The notes: generated from the letters alone by a model not told the origin. 64,000 nt of DNA from Hericium rajendrae (GCA_033439255.1 CM065882.1:1178001-1242000), one strand, 5' to 3'. Shown: positions 20,930 to 32,880, counted from the first letter of the stretch. Program-made: numbers and translations.

Positions 20930-22226
20930 AAAATTCCAAAAACATCTTCCTTTCAGTTTTCATCCCTCAGATCCTCTGTACGATAACCCGTTGGTGCCTC
21001 TTCCCCTTCTCTATGCCTCTTCTTCTCTTACTATGAAACCCTTTTTGTTAACCTTGGACTCTCGGGCCTCGGACCTTTGTTTTATTTCTTTGCAAAGCAC
21101 TTTTTGCCATCGGAAATCTGAGATCTCCAATGACACATATTGTGCATCATATGACTCACGTCCTGTAGCAACATGCCTCTTTGCATCGACCTCGCCACAT
21201 GGTAACAATAGTCCTACTAGCATGACAGGTGGGATAGCTTCAGGTCTGCTGAACTTGGTCGAAAATTATGCACAATCCTTCACCATGTACAAATGCATTG
21301 ACAAGAAGGTTAAACCAGTGCCTGGCACATTTCCAGAATCTGCACGGGTCCATCGACGAATTCCTGAAGATCCACTCCTGACCCTGCTGCATTTACCGAA
21401 GTTATCGCCTGACTTCCAGCTGACAGCATGTATCACCAAAGAATGTCATAACATCCTAAAAATCAATACGAAAGGGTTCCTATGGCCAGAAGAGAAAAAA
21501 CTCTTCACGCACATCATGGTACTGAACGAGGAGGCTCTTGCCTTTGAAGAAACTCAGCATGGAACCCTCAAAGAATCTTGCTTTATGCCATACATTTCCC
21601 CACTATCCCTCATAGCCCCTGGGAGTATCGAAACATACTGATCTCACCTGAAATAAAGGACAAGGTCATTGCACTAATCAAAGAGAAAATTGCAGCCGGA
21701 GTATATGAGCCATCTCATTCAGCTTATCGTTCCCGCTGGTTTTGCGTACTGAAGAAAAATGGCAAGCTCCGTATCGTACATGATCTTCAGCCACTCAACA
21801 AAGTGACCATCCGAGATTCAGGAGTCCCGCCTATCTTGGATGACTTTGTTGAACCTTTTTCAGGACGGGCATGTAACACTGTCTTTGATCTCTTCTGGGG
21901 ATTTGATGCACAAAAAGTTCATCCCGAAAGCTGTGATCTCACTGCATTTCTGATGCCACTTGGACTTCTCCGCATCACATCAATGCCCATGAGTTTTACC
22001 AACTCTCCAGCTGAGTTTCAGAATTGCGTGGTGTTCATCCTGCAGCCAGAGATCCCTGAACATGCCAACATCTTCATTGACGACTTAGCAGTTAGAGGGC
22101 CAAAGATCCAGTACCTCGATGAAGAAGGGAAACCAGAAGTATTATCAGAAAATCCAGGAATTCGCCGATTCATCTGGGAACATGCGCAGGATGTTTATCG
22201 GATCATGCACCACATCAAGCATGCCG
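20930..22226 (+). mobile_element. Ty3/gypsy fossil (gypsy-B): reverse transcriptase part
   Basis: Plus-strand RT region of a Ty3/gypsy element. The pre-RT segment (KVKPVPGTFPESARVHRRIP, DPLLTL) is followed by YEPSHSAYRSRWFCVLKKNG, KLRIVHDLQPLNKVTIRDSG and the catalytic-region segment NIFIDDLAVRGP at about 22065. It is cut off within the following region by LTR C1 at 22227. Broken; RNase H and integrase are not present here. Confidence 0.8.
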
Positions 22227-22791
22227 TGTTGAAGTCTTTTGACTCAGCATCCTAGTGCAAAATCACAGCACAGTCAAGGCTCGATCCTAGGTCCTTCTGC
22301 AAGCATGCGGACACCTGGAGTCGAGCCTAGGACTTGTGACTAGCTTGTAGTCTCTGAGATTCGATCTTAGAGACACTTGCTTAGTGTGCACTACTCGGGA
22401 GTTGAACCTATGATCTTATGCTTTAATGCACTAGTCAGGATTCGAACCCGGGACCCTTACAGGTCAGTCTAGCACACTTTACCACTTAGCCAACTGGTTG
22501 TTATTACAGGACTATTTTTCTCGCTCGCATTGCCTTGTCTATTGCTCTGCTTACTCTATGGCTTACTTCACTTTTGCTCTTTCGGGCCTTGCCCTTGTTG
22601 GTTGTGTCTACTGTACAGTTTTGAAGCCACTGCCCGGCAACTTCCGTAGAGCGTCGTACACCTGCAGTCCCATCGACTGTGAGCTCCTTAGTTGCTCACA
22701 TTGGACTGCAGTCTGTAATCGATCCCTGTGTCTCCCTCTCGCTTCCTGCGCTCCTGAGTCGCTCCCTATCGCTCAGATTCGCACTTTAACA
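22227..22791 (+). mobile_element. LTR copy C1 with tRNA-arm-like modules
   Basis: A 565-bp unit with TG...CA ends (TGTTGAAGTC...CACTTTAACA). Its first half holds five reverse-oriented T-arm-like motifs in tandem (for example GGCTCGATCC, GAGTCGAGCC, GATTCGATC, GTTGAACC, GATTCGAACCC), 40-48 nt apart. The last is joined to a box A-like TGGCTAAGTGG on the minus strand. Its second half is unrelated pyrimidine-rich DNA. An inverted copy is C2 (24464-25082) and a further copy C3 (28186-28957). No matching 5-bp flanks here. Confidence 0.65.
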
Positions 22792-23590
22792 CGTCTAACG
22801 GTTCTCGACGGACCAGAGCCACCTGACCCTCGACAAATTCTTGAAGGTATGCAGGGCATCGCCGACCAGATATCCATCGCTGCACATCATCAGAAGCAGG
22901 AGATCGAGACTGAACTTGTCTTCGATGACTGTTCCTTTGTAACGTTGACTGATACAGATGTAGGGGACCTCCGACTGGAGGTAGAAAGGCATGAGGATGA
23001 CGACATCCCCAACATCATGGCCACTGCATTCCCTGCCATGCTCTCTGCTAGCTCCACCCCTGCCTATGCCAACACTTCCTGAGATCAGTACCGACCCGAC
23101 ATTCCATGCCTCCGGTATCATCACCATTATTCCCAAAGGGCCCTTTGGCTACATCTATGCTCGACAGTTCCGTTAGTGTACCGGCTATGTCTGGGCCCCC
23201 TCCTCTGTTGATCTCCCTTTCAACTTCATGACCATCTGGCTCATCACAGGAAACCTGCACTTCCCCTGGATCTCAGTTGTTAAGCTGATGATGCCCATTC
23301 ACAAAGGCCAGTTCATCTTGTTAATCTCGGACATCGAAGGATCCTGCACCTATGGCACTATCAAGGAACTCCTCTCAGTGACGGATACCTGGGCTGTTTG
23401 GAGAGTAAGACTTATGAGGGTTGTGGACAATCTCGGGCCTGATTGGGGGGAGGAGCCAGCCAGCCCTGATCCCGATTCCACTTATGGATCTGGGTGCATC
23501 ACCATGGTCATGCCACGTCATTGGTGCATCGGAGAAGGAAGAGAGAGGCAGAGGCTTACCAGAGACGGGGCAGAGGCAAAGGATCGGCTC
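22792..23590 (+). other. Unidentified coding-like region after C1
   Basis: Plus-strand readings ILEGMQGIADQISIAAHHQK and PEISTDPTFHASGIITIIPK, then FMTIWLITGNLHFPWISVVK and IEGSCTYGTIKELLSVTDTW, in one main frame with damage. No domain recognised. It lies between an LTR and copia RT remnants and may be part of a retroelement or a captured gene. Confidence 0.3.
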
Positions 23591-24463
23591 ATGCCTTACG
23601 ACCCACTGGACATTTTTCACTGCATATACAAGGTCCAAGCTCCTCCACCCTCCATTCATGAAGCTTGGGAGCCTACAGCTGCAGTGTCATCATCTGGATC
23701 GGGCTCGGAGCAGACTTCAGCTGATGCTTCAGAGCCCAAGAAACAGGAGAGAGACATCCCCGATGAGCTTGATCTTCTCTCCGAAGGTGCAATGCTCTCT
23801 TCTGCTGATTTCGAGCCTATGTCCTTTCGTGAGGCAATGTAGTGCCCCGATGCACAGGACTGGCTTCTCACATGTCAGGAGGAGATGAAGGCCTACAAGT
23901 GCAATGGCACTTGGTCTGTAGGTCCACTTCCACCTGGTCGGACTGCGATTGGGTCTCGGTGGGTCTTCAAGATCAAGCCGAACCCGGATGGCTCTATCGA
24001 GTGATACAAGGGTCTTTGTGGACGATGGGACGATGACATCCAACTCGGAGAAGCTTCTTGACGAGCTCTTGGAGGAGTTAGCCTCTCACTTCAAGCTTCG
24101 GGATTTGGGTGCGACTTCATTTCTTCTCGGTGTTGCAGTGACCCGGGATCGCTTTACTCGTCGTCTCTTCCTCTCCCAGCACCAGTACATCCTCGATATG
24201 CTCGAGCGCTACAATCACAACGATTGCAAGCCTCTCTCGACACCGATGGAGCCTGGATTGCAGTTTTCGAAGTCCATGAGTCCGCAGACCCCGCAGGAGT
24301 GCCAGAAGATGGAGAGCATCCCTTACATCAGTGCAGTTGGTTCTTTCCTCTATCTCGCAGGTGGTACATGTTGTCATGCGGAAAAGTGGTTTCCGACCTA
24401 GGGGTGTCTGAGTTTTCTGGTAATTTTTTCGAGAACTCCTAGTTGTTCGATGAGAAATGGATT
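23590..24463 (+). mobile_element. Ty1/copia fossil: pieces of reverse transcriptase
   Basis: Copia-type RT segments are recognisable: the opening motif around 23905-24000 (GTWSVGPLPPGRTAIGSRWV) and, directly after a large internal loss, the later RT region with FVDDGTM and FKLRDLGATSFLLGVAV, then QHQYILDMLERYNHNDCKPL and the post-RT SAVGSFLYLAGGT. It is a reduced, broken copy lying between the inverted LTR copies C1 and C2. Confidence 0.75.
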
Positions 24464-25082
24464 TGTTAAAGTGCGAATCTGAGCGATAGGGAGCGACTCA
24501 GGAGCGCAGGAAGTGAAAGGGAGACACAGGGATTGATTAGAGACTGCAGTCCAATGTGAGCAACTAGATACATGAGAAAGAAACACTATAACACACCTGC
24601 AGTCCAATGTGAGCAACTAAGGAGCTCACAGTCGATGGGACCGCAGGTGTACGACGCTCTACGGAAGGTGCCGGGCAGTGGCTTCAAAACTGTACTGTAG
24701 ACACAACCAACAAGGGCAAGGCCCGAAAGAGCGAAAGTGAAGTAAGCCATAGAGTAAGCAGTGCAATAGACAAGGCAATGCGACCGAGAAAAATAGAGCT
24801 GTAACAACAACCAGTTGGCTAAGTGGTAAAGTGTGCTAGACTGACCTGTAAGGGTCCCGGGTTCGAATTCTGACTAGTGCATTAAAGCATAAGGTCATAG
24901 GTTCAACTCCCGAGTAGTGCACACTAAGCAAGTGTCTCTTAAGATCGAATCTCAGAGACTACAAGCTAGTCACAAGTCCTAGGTTCGACTCTAGGTGTCC
25001 GCATGCTTGCAGAAGGACCTAGGATCGAGCCTTGACTGTGTTGTGATTTTGCACCAGGATGCTGAGTCAAAAGACTTCAACA
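24464..25082 (-). mobile_element. LTR copy C2, inverted relative to C1
   Basis: A 619-bp reverse-complement relative of C1 (ends TGTTAAAGTG...GACTTCAACA on plus). It has the same five tandem T-arm-like modules, on the plus strand here between 24822 and 25040 (GGGTTCGAATTC, AGGTTCAACTCC, AGATCGAATCTC, AGGTTCGACTC, AGGATCGAGCC). It cuts into a gypsy-A fragment at 25083. Confidence 0.65.
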
Positions 25083-25937
25083 TGTTGTAACCCCAGTGAA
25101 CGTCCATCTTGGAGAAGACCTTGACACCCTTGAGCTTATTGACAAGTTCAGAGATGAGAGACAGGGGGTATTCATTCTTGGTGGTGCTTTTGTTGAGGGT
25201 ACGATAGTCTTGGACAGGATGCAGTTTTCCATCTTTTTTCTTGATAAAGAAGAAGGGACTCACCATAGGGGATTTAGAAGGATGGATGTAGCCTTTCTTG
25301 ATCTGATCATCAAGGAATGAATCGAGGTCTTTCTGCTCAGTGGGAGCCATGGGGTAGACCTTGCAAGAGTGAGGTTCAAAACCATCTTTCAGATCAATGG
25401 CATGATCCCAAGGGCGACGTTCAGGGAGGCGATGGGAGGATTCCTCGTGGAAGACAGGTTGGAAATCCTGGTACTGAGGGGGAACCATCTCAGCAAAGGA
25501 CTTCTCTGCAACATGGGTGGCCACACACTCAGCCAGTTTCTGAGCATTAGTGAAAGAGCGACTGATACAAATGGTGTGTTGGTAGTCGGAGTCATCATCT
25601 GGTAGGGGTGGTGTGTCTCAGTCAGGGAGAACACCAGCTAGGCGAAAGCCCTCTTCAACCCAGTCATCATTGACATTAGATTGTGGGTCATCATCCTTGA
25701 TGAACAGGTGTGCAGGAACTTTGGACAGGTGGATGCAGCGAAGGCAGACACCTTGGACTCAGCGAGCAGAGATCACATATTTGGGAAGTGGAGTGGCAAC
25801 AAATGGTGAGGGCAATGGGAGCAATGGAGGAGGGCAAGGTGGAGAGAGCAGTAGAGCAGCAGCACTGAGGACTGGTGGACGAGGGGCTGATTGGCGGTGT
25901 TCAGTGTGAGTGGACAGATTCTTGACCAGAGGTTTAT
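25083..25937 (-). mobile_element. Ty3/gypsy fossil (gypsy-A), partial pol fragment
   Basis: Minus-strand fragment closely matching 63060-63915 of the gypsy-A copy at the right of the window. It covers the region before RT and the first RT blocks (MATHVAEKSFAEMVPPQYQD, PFFFIKKKDGKLHPVQDYRT). It ends against C2 on one side and the X2 hairpin on the other. More decayed than the right-hand copy. Confidence 0.85.
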
Positions 25938-27797
25938 TACGATTCTTTAGAATCATTTACTCTATACTACCTTTTCATAGTGAAAACGACATGCAAACGA
26001 TGACCATCCCCATTTGGCAGTTGGCTTATATAATTGCAAGATCATCAATCTGACGAGTCTGCAGGTTCAATTTCAGCTCTGGCCAGACTTTTTTTTATAC
26101 TTTGTTTACTGTAACTTAATCAGTTCTTGACCAATTCACTCATTCTCAAATGCATTGGAATCTACTCATTTATCTCTTTCTAGCCATATTTTATGCATCT
26201 TGATCCATGTAGAACTTGCAGAATGCAAAGTATTCCTGTATTTTTCCTCTTAGTATGCTTGATCCCCAGCTAGCTCAATCAGTTCTTGACCGATTCACTC
26301 ATTCTTAAATGCATCAAGATCTACTTATTCATCGCTTTCTAGCCATATTTTATTCAGTTTGATCCATGCAGAACTCGTAGAACGTGAAGCACTTCTATAT
26401 TTTTCCTCCTAGTATGCTTGTTTCTTAGTTATCTCAGTCAATTCTCCACCAATTCACTTGTTCTCAAGTGGATCTGATGCTACTCATTCATTGCTTTTTA
26501 GTCATATTTTTTATGTTATGATCCATACAGAACTTACACAAAAACAGTTTTGTGATCTATGTTGCTTAATCATTTTTAGTATACATTGAGCATACTCAAT
26601 AAGTAGATATACTATATAGCAATATACTATATGATTAAATCATTTAATGACTGTTGAAAGATTCAGTCTTAGTATGAGCTTCAATGCAGCAGTGCTTCAC
26701 TATGGTATGGCTGTACCATGGTGAAGGTGGTCACGTGTCGTTCACCATGGTATGGCCGTACCATGGTGGTGATCACATGATGATTACATAATCAAAACTC
26801 GGTGGTTCTCTTGAGTTTGCAAGTTCAATTCCAGTTCATGCCAGACTTTTTTGATATTTTTTAATACTGAAAATAATATAATCAATGAGCAATTAGCATT
26901 AGTACAATGTCTACTCTTGTAGTATATTATAAGTACAGAAATGCCTATAAATCTATAGTTTTGAAGACTAATTATATAATCAAAATTTTAGTTTTGAAGC
27001 AACAGTAGTAAAGTCTTACTTCTTCATGAGCTTTACATCCTGCATGCTTGTCATGTTGGCTGCAAGGCTCGATGGGTATCTTCAAGTCATCCGCTGAGTG
27101 GTTGACGGTTTGGAACCAGGAGATACTTGACCTAGTGGCTCACCTTGGTCGTCTTGTATGTATCTCACTTGCTGAGCTGGCAGACTAATTTCTTTATAGC
27201 TCAGAAGACATGAACTGGAAGCAGCTGTCAATGTGGTTTTGACAAGCTCTAATACATACTGGTTTGTGCAAGATTCAGAGACTTATGATAGGCTATCTGC
27301 CTGATGAGCAATCAACCAATCATCATTATCTGAATGATCTTGAGGTAAGTCCTTCAGTTCTCCACCAATTCACTCGTTCTAAATTGGGCTGGAATGTACT
27401 GATTAATCGCTTTTCAGACATGTTACATAGATCCCATACCATCCAGAACTCGAAAATCAAAACTCGAAACTGAGATCTCCCCCTCAAGATCTTGACCTTG
27501 AGATAAGTCTAGCAGTTCTTGACTGGTTTAATTGTTCTAAAATGCACTGGAATGTACTGATTAGCAGCATTTCAGACATGCTACATAGGCCTCAGTCCAT
27601 CCAAAACTCAAAAATCAAAACTCAAAATTGAGATCTTCCTTTCAAGATCTTGACCTTGAGGTACCTAGAGAATTTATAGAGAGTTATAATTAATCTGACC
27701 AGTAAGACTTGACATCATTTATGTACTGTTTCTAAATATAACTAACAATGAAAAAGGAATCGTATTGCCATGCAAAGCATCAGCCCTTTTCCACCAA
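25938..27797 (+). mobile_element. Composite repeat X, copy 2 (X2)
   Basis: A complete but short X copy: terminal hairpin (TACGATTCTTTAGAATC), tRNA-like A (26008-26087), type I units (26100-26520), the palindrome pair, tRNA-like B (about 26776-26850), the residual reverse open frame (27000-27190), two to three type II units (27330-27660) and the canonical tail ending CCACCAA plus GT. It shows the uninterrupted AAGATCTTGACCTTGAGGTA site into which Y elements are inserted in X3 and X4. A ~90-bp internal segment (27198-27287) is inverted relative to all other copies. Confidence 0.75.
26008..26087 (+). repeat. tRNA-like segment A of X2
   Basis: Box A-like TTTGGCAGTTGG and box B-like GGTTCAATTTC followed by a T run, as in X1. 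A decayed tRNA-derived relic, not a gene. Confidence 0.5.
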
Positions 27798-27798
27798 G

Positions 27799-27824
27799 TC
27801 AGAAAATTGTCAAGGTTCCTGATG
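27799..27824. mobile_element. Orphan right end of a CATC-ended MITE (E6)
   Basis: Family terminus only (AAAATTGTCAAGGTTCCTGA then TG) directly after the X2 tail. The left part is missing. X2 either inserted into the MITE with later loss of the other side, or the two were joined by a deletion. Confidence 0.6.
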
Positions 27825-28185
27825 CAATGAGTGAGGCATGCAAGCCCCCCAGACTGATGCAGGAGATTTGAGTTGAGAGTAGACAAGATTGAATGAGGAT
27901 CACAGAGCATAAGAGCAGCGAGGATTGAGGATAAGCAGAAAGGAATGGATGCCATCCCTAGGATGTTGAAGGAGATGAGGATGGAGAGAAGAGATTTGTG
28001 GAGCAAGGTCATATCAGATTAGGATGTGTGAGAGCGCGTTTTGGAGGTGTGAACAATGCAGAGGAGATACAAAAATCTGCTTGTTGATTAGTGATCTGTA
28101 TGCTGAGATATGGCTGAGCCAAAAGAGGCCTAAATTGTCAAGTGACTTGCTGGATGACTACCCAAGCCATAGAATACCCCAGAGC
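27825..28185. other. No gene recognised
   Basis: About 360 bp of purine-rich plus strand (AGGATTGAGGATAAGCAG style) with no convincing open frame or repeat match inside the window. It may be a remnant of unique DNA. Confidence 0.3.
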
Positions 28186-28957
28186 TGTTGAAGTCTTTTG
28201 ACTCAGCATCCTGGTGGAAAATCACAGCACAGTCAAGGCTCGATCCTAGGTCCTTCTGCAAGCATGCGGACACCTAGAGTCGAACCTAGGACTTGTGACT
28301 AGCTTGTAGTCTCTGAGATTTGATCTTAGAGACACTTGCTGTTGAAGTCTTTTGACTCAGCATCCTAGTGCAAAATCACAGCACAGTCAAGACTCGATCC
28401 TAGGTCCTTCTGCAAGCATGTGGACACCTGGAGTCGAGCCTAGGACTTGTGACTAGCTTGTAGTCTCTGAGATTCGATCTTAGAGATACTTGCTTAGTGC
28501 GCACTACTTGGGAGTTGAACCTATGACCTCATGCTTTCATGCACTAGTCAGGATTCGAACCCGAGACCCTTACAGGTCAGTCTAGCACACTTTACCACTT
28601 AGCCAACTGGTTGTTGTTACAGCTCTATTTTTCTCGGTCGCATTGCCTTGTCTATTGCTCTGCTTACTCTATGGCTTACTTCACTTTCGCTCTTTCGGGC
28701 CTTGCCCTTGTTGGTTGTGTCTACAGTACAGTTTTGAAGCCACTGCCCGGCAACTTCCGTAGAGCGTCGTACACCTGCGGTTCCATCGACTGTGAGCTCC
28801 TTAGTTGCTCACATTGGACTGCAGGTGTGTTATAGTGTTTCTTTCTCATGTATCTAGTTGCTCACATTGGACTGCAGTCTCTAATCGATCCCTGTGTCTT
28901 CCTTTCGCTTCCTGCGCTCCTGAGTCGCTCCCTATTGCTCAGATTTGCACTTTGACA
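28186..28957 (+). mobile_element. LTR copy C3 with duplicated left part
   Basis: A full unit 28340-28957 (TGTTGAAGTC...CACTTTGACA) is preceded by a second copy of its first ~154 bp (28186-28339). The outer flanks share GAGC (28182-28185 and 28958-28961), compatible with a decayed target duplication around the whole. The T-arm-like modules are present as in C1. It reads as a solo LTR with an internal duplication. Confidence 0.6.
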
Positions 28958-28990
28958 GAGCTTGTATAAGGATTCAAAAGCATTCGAGCA

Positions 28991-29162
28991 CATCAAGAAA
29001 CTCCTCACTTTTCTGGCTTCACTGTTTTGAGCCTGATGTCACTGTTTTTGGACTGTTTTCAGACCATGGTCTGAAAACAGTCCAAAAACAGTGACATCAG
29101 GCTCAAAACAGTAACATCAGACCCAAAATAGTGAAGCCAGAAAAGTGAGGAGTTTCCTGATG
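28991..29162. mobile_element. CATC-ended foldback MITE E5
   Basis: A 172-bp hairpin element starting CATCAAGAAACTCCTCAC and ending in the near-complement, with CA duplicated on both sides (28989-28990 and 29163-29164). The centre (about 29030-29092) is a perfect inverted repeat around GACCATGGTC, so the element can fold end to end. Confidence 0.85.
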
Positions 29163-29411
29163 CATACGAGCAGAGTCCAAAAATCCACATCCAAATTGGT
29201 CCAGAAATGAAGGAGATGTGGCAGGATAGAGAGAATGGCTAGCTGCAAAAGCCAGGCAAAGGCTGAATAGGAATGGCTGGGCAGATAACAATGATTGAGG
29301 GCTTGTTCAAATCCCTCTCATGAACGTATTAAGGGACAGAAGAGTTTGCAGTAATAGCACATGTGGATTAAGCACTACAAGCCTTCTAAGGTACTCAAAA
29401 GTAGTGATTTG

Positions 29412-30009
29412 CAGGCTCGGGCCGGGCCTGAAGCCCTGGGCTTAGACCAGATTTTAGTGGGCTTGAGCTGTCAAATATCAAGGCCCAAGCCTGACCGCCA
29501 GGCTCAGGTCAGGCTCAGGTCAGGCTCGGGCTCAAGTTCGGGCTTTCCAAGAACAAGTTCGACTTGTTTTTATTTACAGACATGTAGTCTACTACAGACA
29601 AAATGAAAGTTACACTGGCTTAGGAGGTCTCTTCTTCGTGTGACTCCGAGTCACCTGCCTCCTCCTTCACATCGGAGTTGAGGTCCAGCTCTAAAATGAT
29701 GGTATTGTCATCATTCTGCAGATGCATTGAAGCAGCTGCATCCATTAGGACACTTTTGGCATGCTCTTCAGTGAGAAGACAGTCTTCGTCAACTGAAGAA
29801 GGCTCAGGTTCACGCAAGAGGAGTTCCCGCTTGAGTGCACACTTGAGGCCTTGAAGAGCTTCGACGACATCTCCTTTGAGACAATTGCACCGTTTTGTGA
29901 TGGTGATTCCCACACTCGAGAATGTGTGCTCACTGGATACGAACGATGCCATTATGGCAAGATAGTCGCAGGCCAGTGAAGCCCACACGGGATATCTGTG
30001 TTCGTTGAT
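29412..30009 (-). pseudogene. hAT transposase 3' exon and terminal region
   Basis: The last exon on minus (30009-29620) reads RYPVWASLACDYLAIMASFV and SSEHTFSSVGITITKRCNCL. This is the hAT C-terminal dimerisation motif (W..L..DYL.I..S...SER.FS..G in the family), followed by an acidic tail and TAA at 29620-29622. A 3' splice site (GCTTTAG) precedes it. Downstream, 29412-29560 is a GGCTCGGGC/AGGCTCAGGTC-rich subterminal zone starting CAGGCTCGGGCC, typical of a hAT end. The rest of the gene and the other terminus are missing. Confidence 0.8.
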
Positions 30010-32026
30010 CTAAAGCTGCAGGTCATCAGAAACAGACTGGATTAAAAAAAGAATGAGATACACATCTGAGAAAACTAAATTCCATATAGCTGCAGGTTAA
30101 ATTATAGATGCTATCATTGAGCTATAAGAGCTATGAAGTTTACTTATCCAGCTATATAGAGTTATGAGAGCTATGAGAACTTCCATAGCTTCCATAGCTG
30201 GTAGTGCTAGCTATATGATGCTATCATAGCTTCCATAGGTAGCAGTTTGAAATACATAGCATTATCATACTTATTGAGTTTGAAATATATAGCATTATCA
30301 TACTTATTCAGGTGAGCTATGATTGCTATTAGTATTATGTCAAGTCAGATAGGTAGGAAAGATTTCAGAACAAATTCAATTATATTCATTGTTCCTACAA
30401 GTACATGCGAGTATACTACATCACATGTGGCGTGCAGAGGCAGGATCGGCATGCGCGCTCGCAGGGCACGACAAGATGCGTACCTGCACTAGGCCATGGC
30501 TGATGAGCATGACGCGGCAGTTTCATGTGTGAAGCGCGGTGCCTAGGCCCATGCACAATAGAACGGACCTGCACATGGGAAACGCAGGGCCCAAAACTCA
30601 CCAGACCCTGTAGGGTATTTAAAAACCCCCATAGTAGTTACTGGAAGCCAGGTTACAAACCCTATAGTAAGCTTTCCAGTAACATTATAGGGAGGAAGAA
30701 GGGTTTAAAACCACCCCTATTAATATTCTCCAGATGATTGTGGCTGATCTAGTGAACAGATTGGGGTGTTCTATATATAGCTGCAACCGTATTGATGGGT
30801 AGAATTCAAATCCAGCATTAGTCAGCTTATATAATCAGGAGTAATTTTCTAATTTGGCAAATATACAATATATATATCATTCTGCTCAGAACTGTGAGCT
30901 GAGCTCTAGTCTGATGTTCAAATTATTATATAAGCATTATAAATTTCTTAATTTGGTAAATATACAATATATATATCATTTTGCTCAGAACTGTGAGCTG
31001 ATTCTGAATCTGATGATTATGTGATTATATAAGCAGTATAAATTTTTAAATTAGGTAATTATACAATATATATATTAATTTGCTCTATCTTGCAAGCTAA
31101 ATTCAAAATTTGAGACTTATATACTAATATAAACTACTATATATAGAAGTTTGTAGTTGAATAGCTACATATATTCTTGAATAGCCTATTTCTTGAAATT
31201 ACTTTGATATATGCATTGAGTCTTATAAGAATTGTTAGAGATAACATACATGCTATACTATATAATTGTTCAGATTAGTATATTGCTATTTTTTATTGCT
31301 GTATAAGAGATTATATTTAGCAATATATTAGACCAGATGTAGATTTTCAAGACCTTTTCAAGATCTCATTTTTATGTCAATTGGAGTAAAACTGGCTGAG
31401 ATATTTACAAATCTTTGTTTTACACAAAGCATTTAATTCAATATTTTGCAGTTCGCAAGTGAATCAGAGCAGCTATGACAGTCAAACTACTTATTCACCA
31501 CTCAAATGATATTGTTCTACAATTGAAGCATTTTTTGTTTTGCATCATAGCTACTCATTTTTATCATCCATACTATATCTAGATCTAAATTTTGATGCAA
31601 TCACCAGATAGATAGTTACTATTAAGGTTGGATTAAGTTGATGTACACATATACTTGGTGTACACATCTAGATACATCTTTGATTGAACTACAAGATGTT
31701 TTGACACAAGTTCTATGATTAAACAGGTTTGCATTTAGTCCAACTCATAAACATAAAGTATGAGCATTTGTAAACAATGTCTAGTTAATTACTACCATGA
31801 CTGTTCACTTATCCAGAGCTGTGTAGAAATTGTCTATCTAGTATCTATGTTAAAAAAAATACAAGCATCACATTTAATAATAAGAGAGCACAATAAGGTA
31901 TAATCTAATAATAAGATAGTATAACAGAGAAGGCAAAGATGAGAGTCAGAAGGTAAAAACTTCACCTTGAGCTATTAGACCTCAGACTGACTATCAACTA
32001 CAGACTCAAATCGTTTTGATACTGAT
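30010..32026. repeat. AT-rich repeat zone without genes
   Basis: Contents in order: a block rich in AGCTATGATAGC-like steps (30080-30330), as in Y subterminal zones; a CG-containing patch (30400-30605) resembling the start of the Y3 minisatellite; an inverted-repeat element at about 30608-30720 (GTTACTGGAAGC facing GCTTTCCAGTAAC inside GGGTATTTAAAA / TTTAAAACCACCC); three ~98-bp tandem units starting near 30846, 30943 and 31041 (AATTTGGCAAATATACAATA); then AT-rich DNA. 31270-31510 is a reverse-complement relative of the 45837-46156 spacer. Confidence 0.55.
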
Positions 32027-32097
32027 TACGATTCCTTAGAATCGTTTACTCTATACCGCCTTTTCATAGTGAAAACGACACCAAAACGATGACTATG

Positions 32098-32176
32098 CCC
32101 ATTAGGCAGTTGGCTTATATAATCACACATCTTCAATCTAACGAGTTTGCAGGTTCAACTTCAGCTCTGGCCAAAC
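32098..32176 (+). repeat. tRNA-like segment A of X5'
   Basis: Box A-like TTAGGCAGTTGG and box B-like GGTTCAACTTC, as in X1. A relic. Confidence 0.5.
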
Positions 32177-32880
32177 TTTCTTGATTTAATGTAACTTGAT
32201 CAATTTTTGACTAATTCACCTGTTCTCAAATGCATCTGAATCTGCTCATTTATTGCTTTCTGACAGTATTTTTTGCATCCTGATCTGTGCAGAAGTCACA
32301 GAGTGCAATGAATTTCTACATTTCCCCTCTATAACACTTGAATTTGAGCTAACTCAGTTCATTCTCCACCGATTTACTCATTCTCAAATGCATCTAAATC
32401 TACTCACTTATAGCTTTGCTACCATACTTTATGTGTCCAAATCGGTTAAGAACTCGCAGAATGCAAAGTGTTTCTTTTTTTCCTGTACTAAAATGCTTGA
32501 ACCCTAGCTAACTAGGCCAATTCTCAACTGATTTACTCGTTCTAAAATGCATCAGAATCTACTTATTGATAGCTTTCTGATGGTACCTTAGGCGTTAGGA
32601 TCGGTGCAAAACTCGCAGAATGCGAATTGTTTCTGCATTTTCCCCCTAAAATGCTTGAACTCCAGCTAACTTAATCAGTACTCAACCGATTCACCTGTTC
32701 TCAAATGCATCTGAATATACCAGAAAGCCGGTCTCCAATACAATTTACTACTTACAGAAAGATACAGCCACTAAAATGATACACAGCAAACAAATGTACA
32801 TACTGTTTATTGATAAAATGAGCAAAAAATGCAATTTATCGGTAGCAGTGGGTCCTGAGACTCGGTCATGTGATCTTACA

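Noticed and set aside
24822-24880. Possible tRNA gene (TGGCTAAGTGG ... GGGTTCGAATTC), also on minus near 22440-22500 and 28560-28610
   Set aside because: Box A and box B are good, but acceptor and anticodon stems do not pair, and the segment repeats inside an LTR-like unit. It is a tRNA-derived module.
27264-27473. 69-codon open frame starting MCKIQRLMIGYLPD in X2 and its 62-codon relative at 57632-57820
   Set aside because: It spans the donor- and acceptor-like sites of type II units and the X2 micro-inversion; the frame is not kept in X1 or X3.
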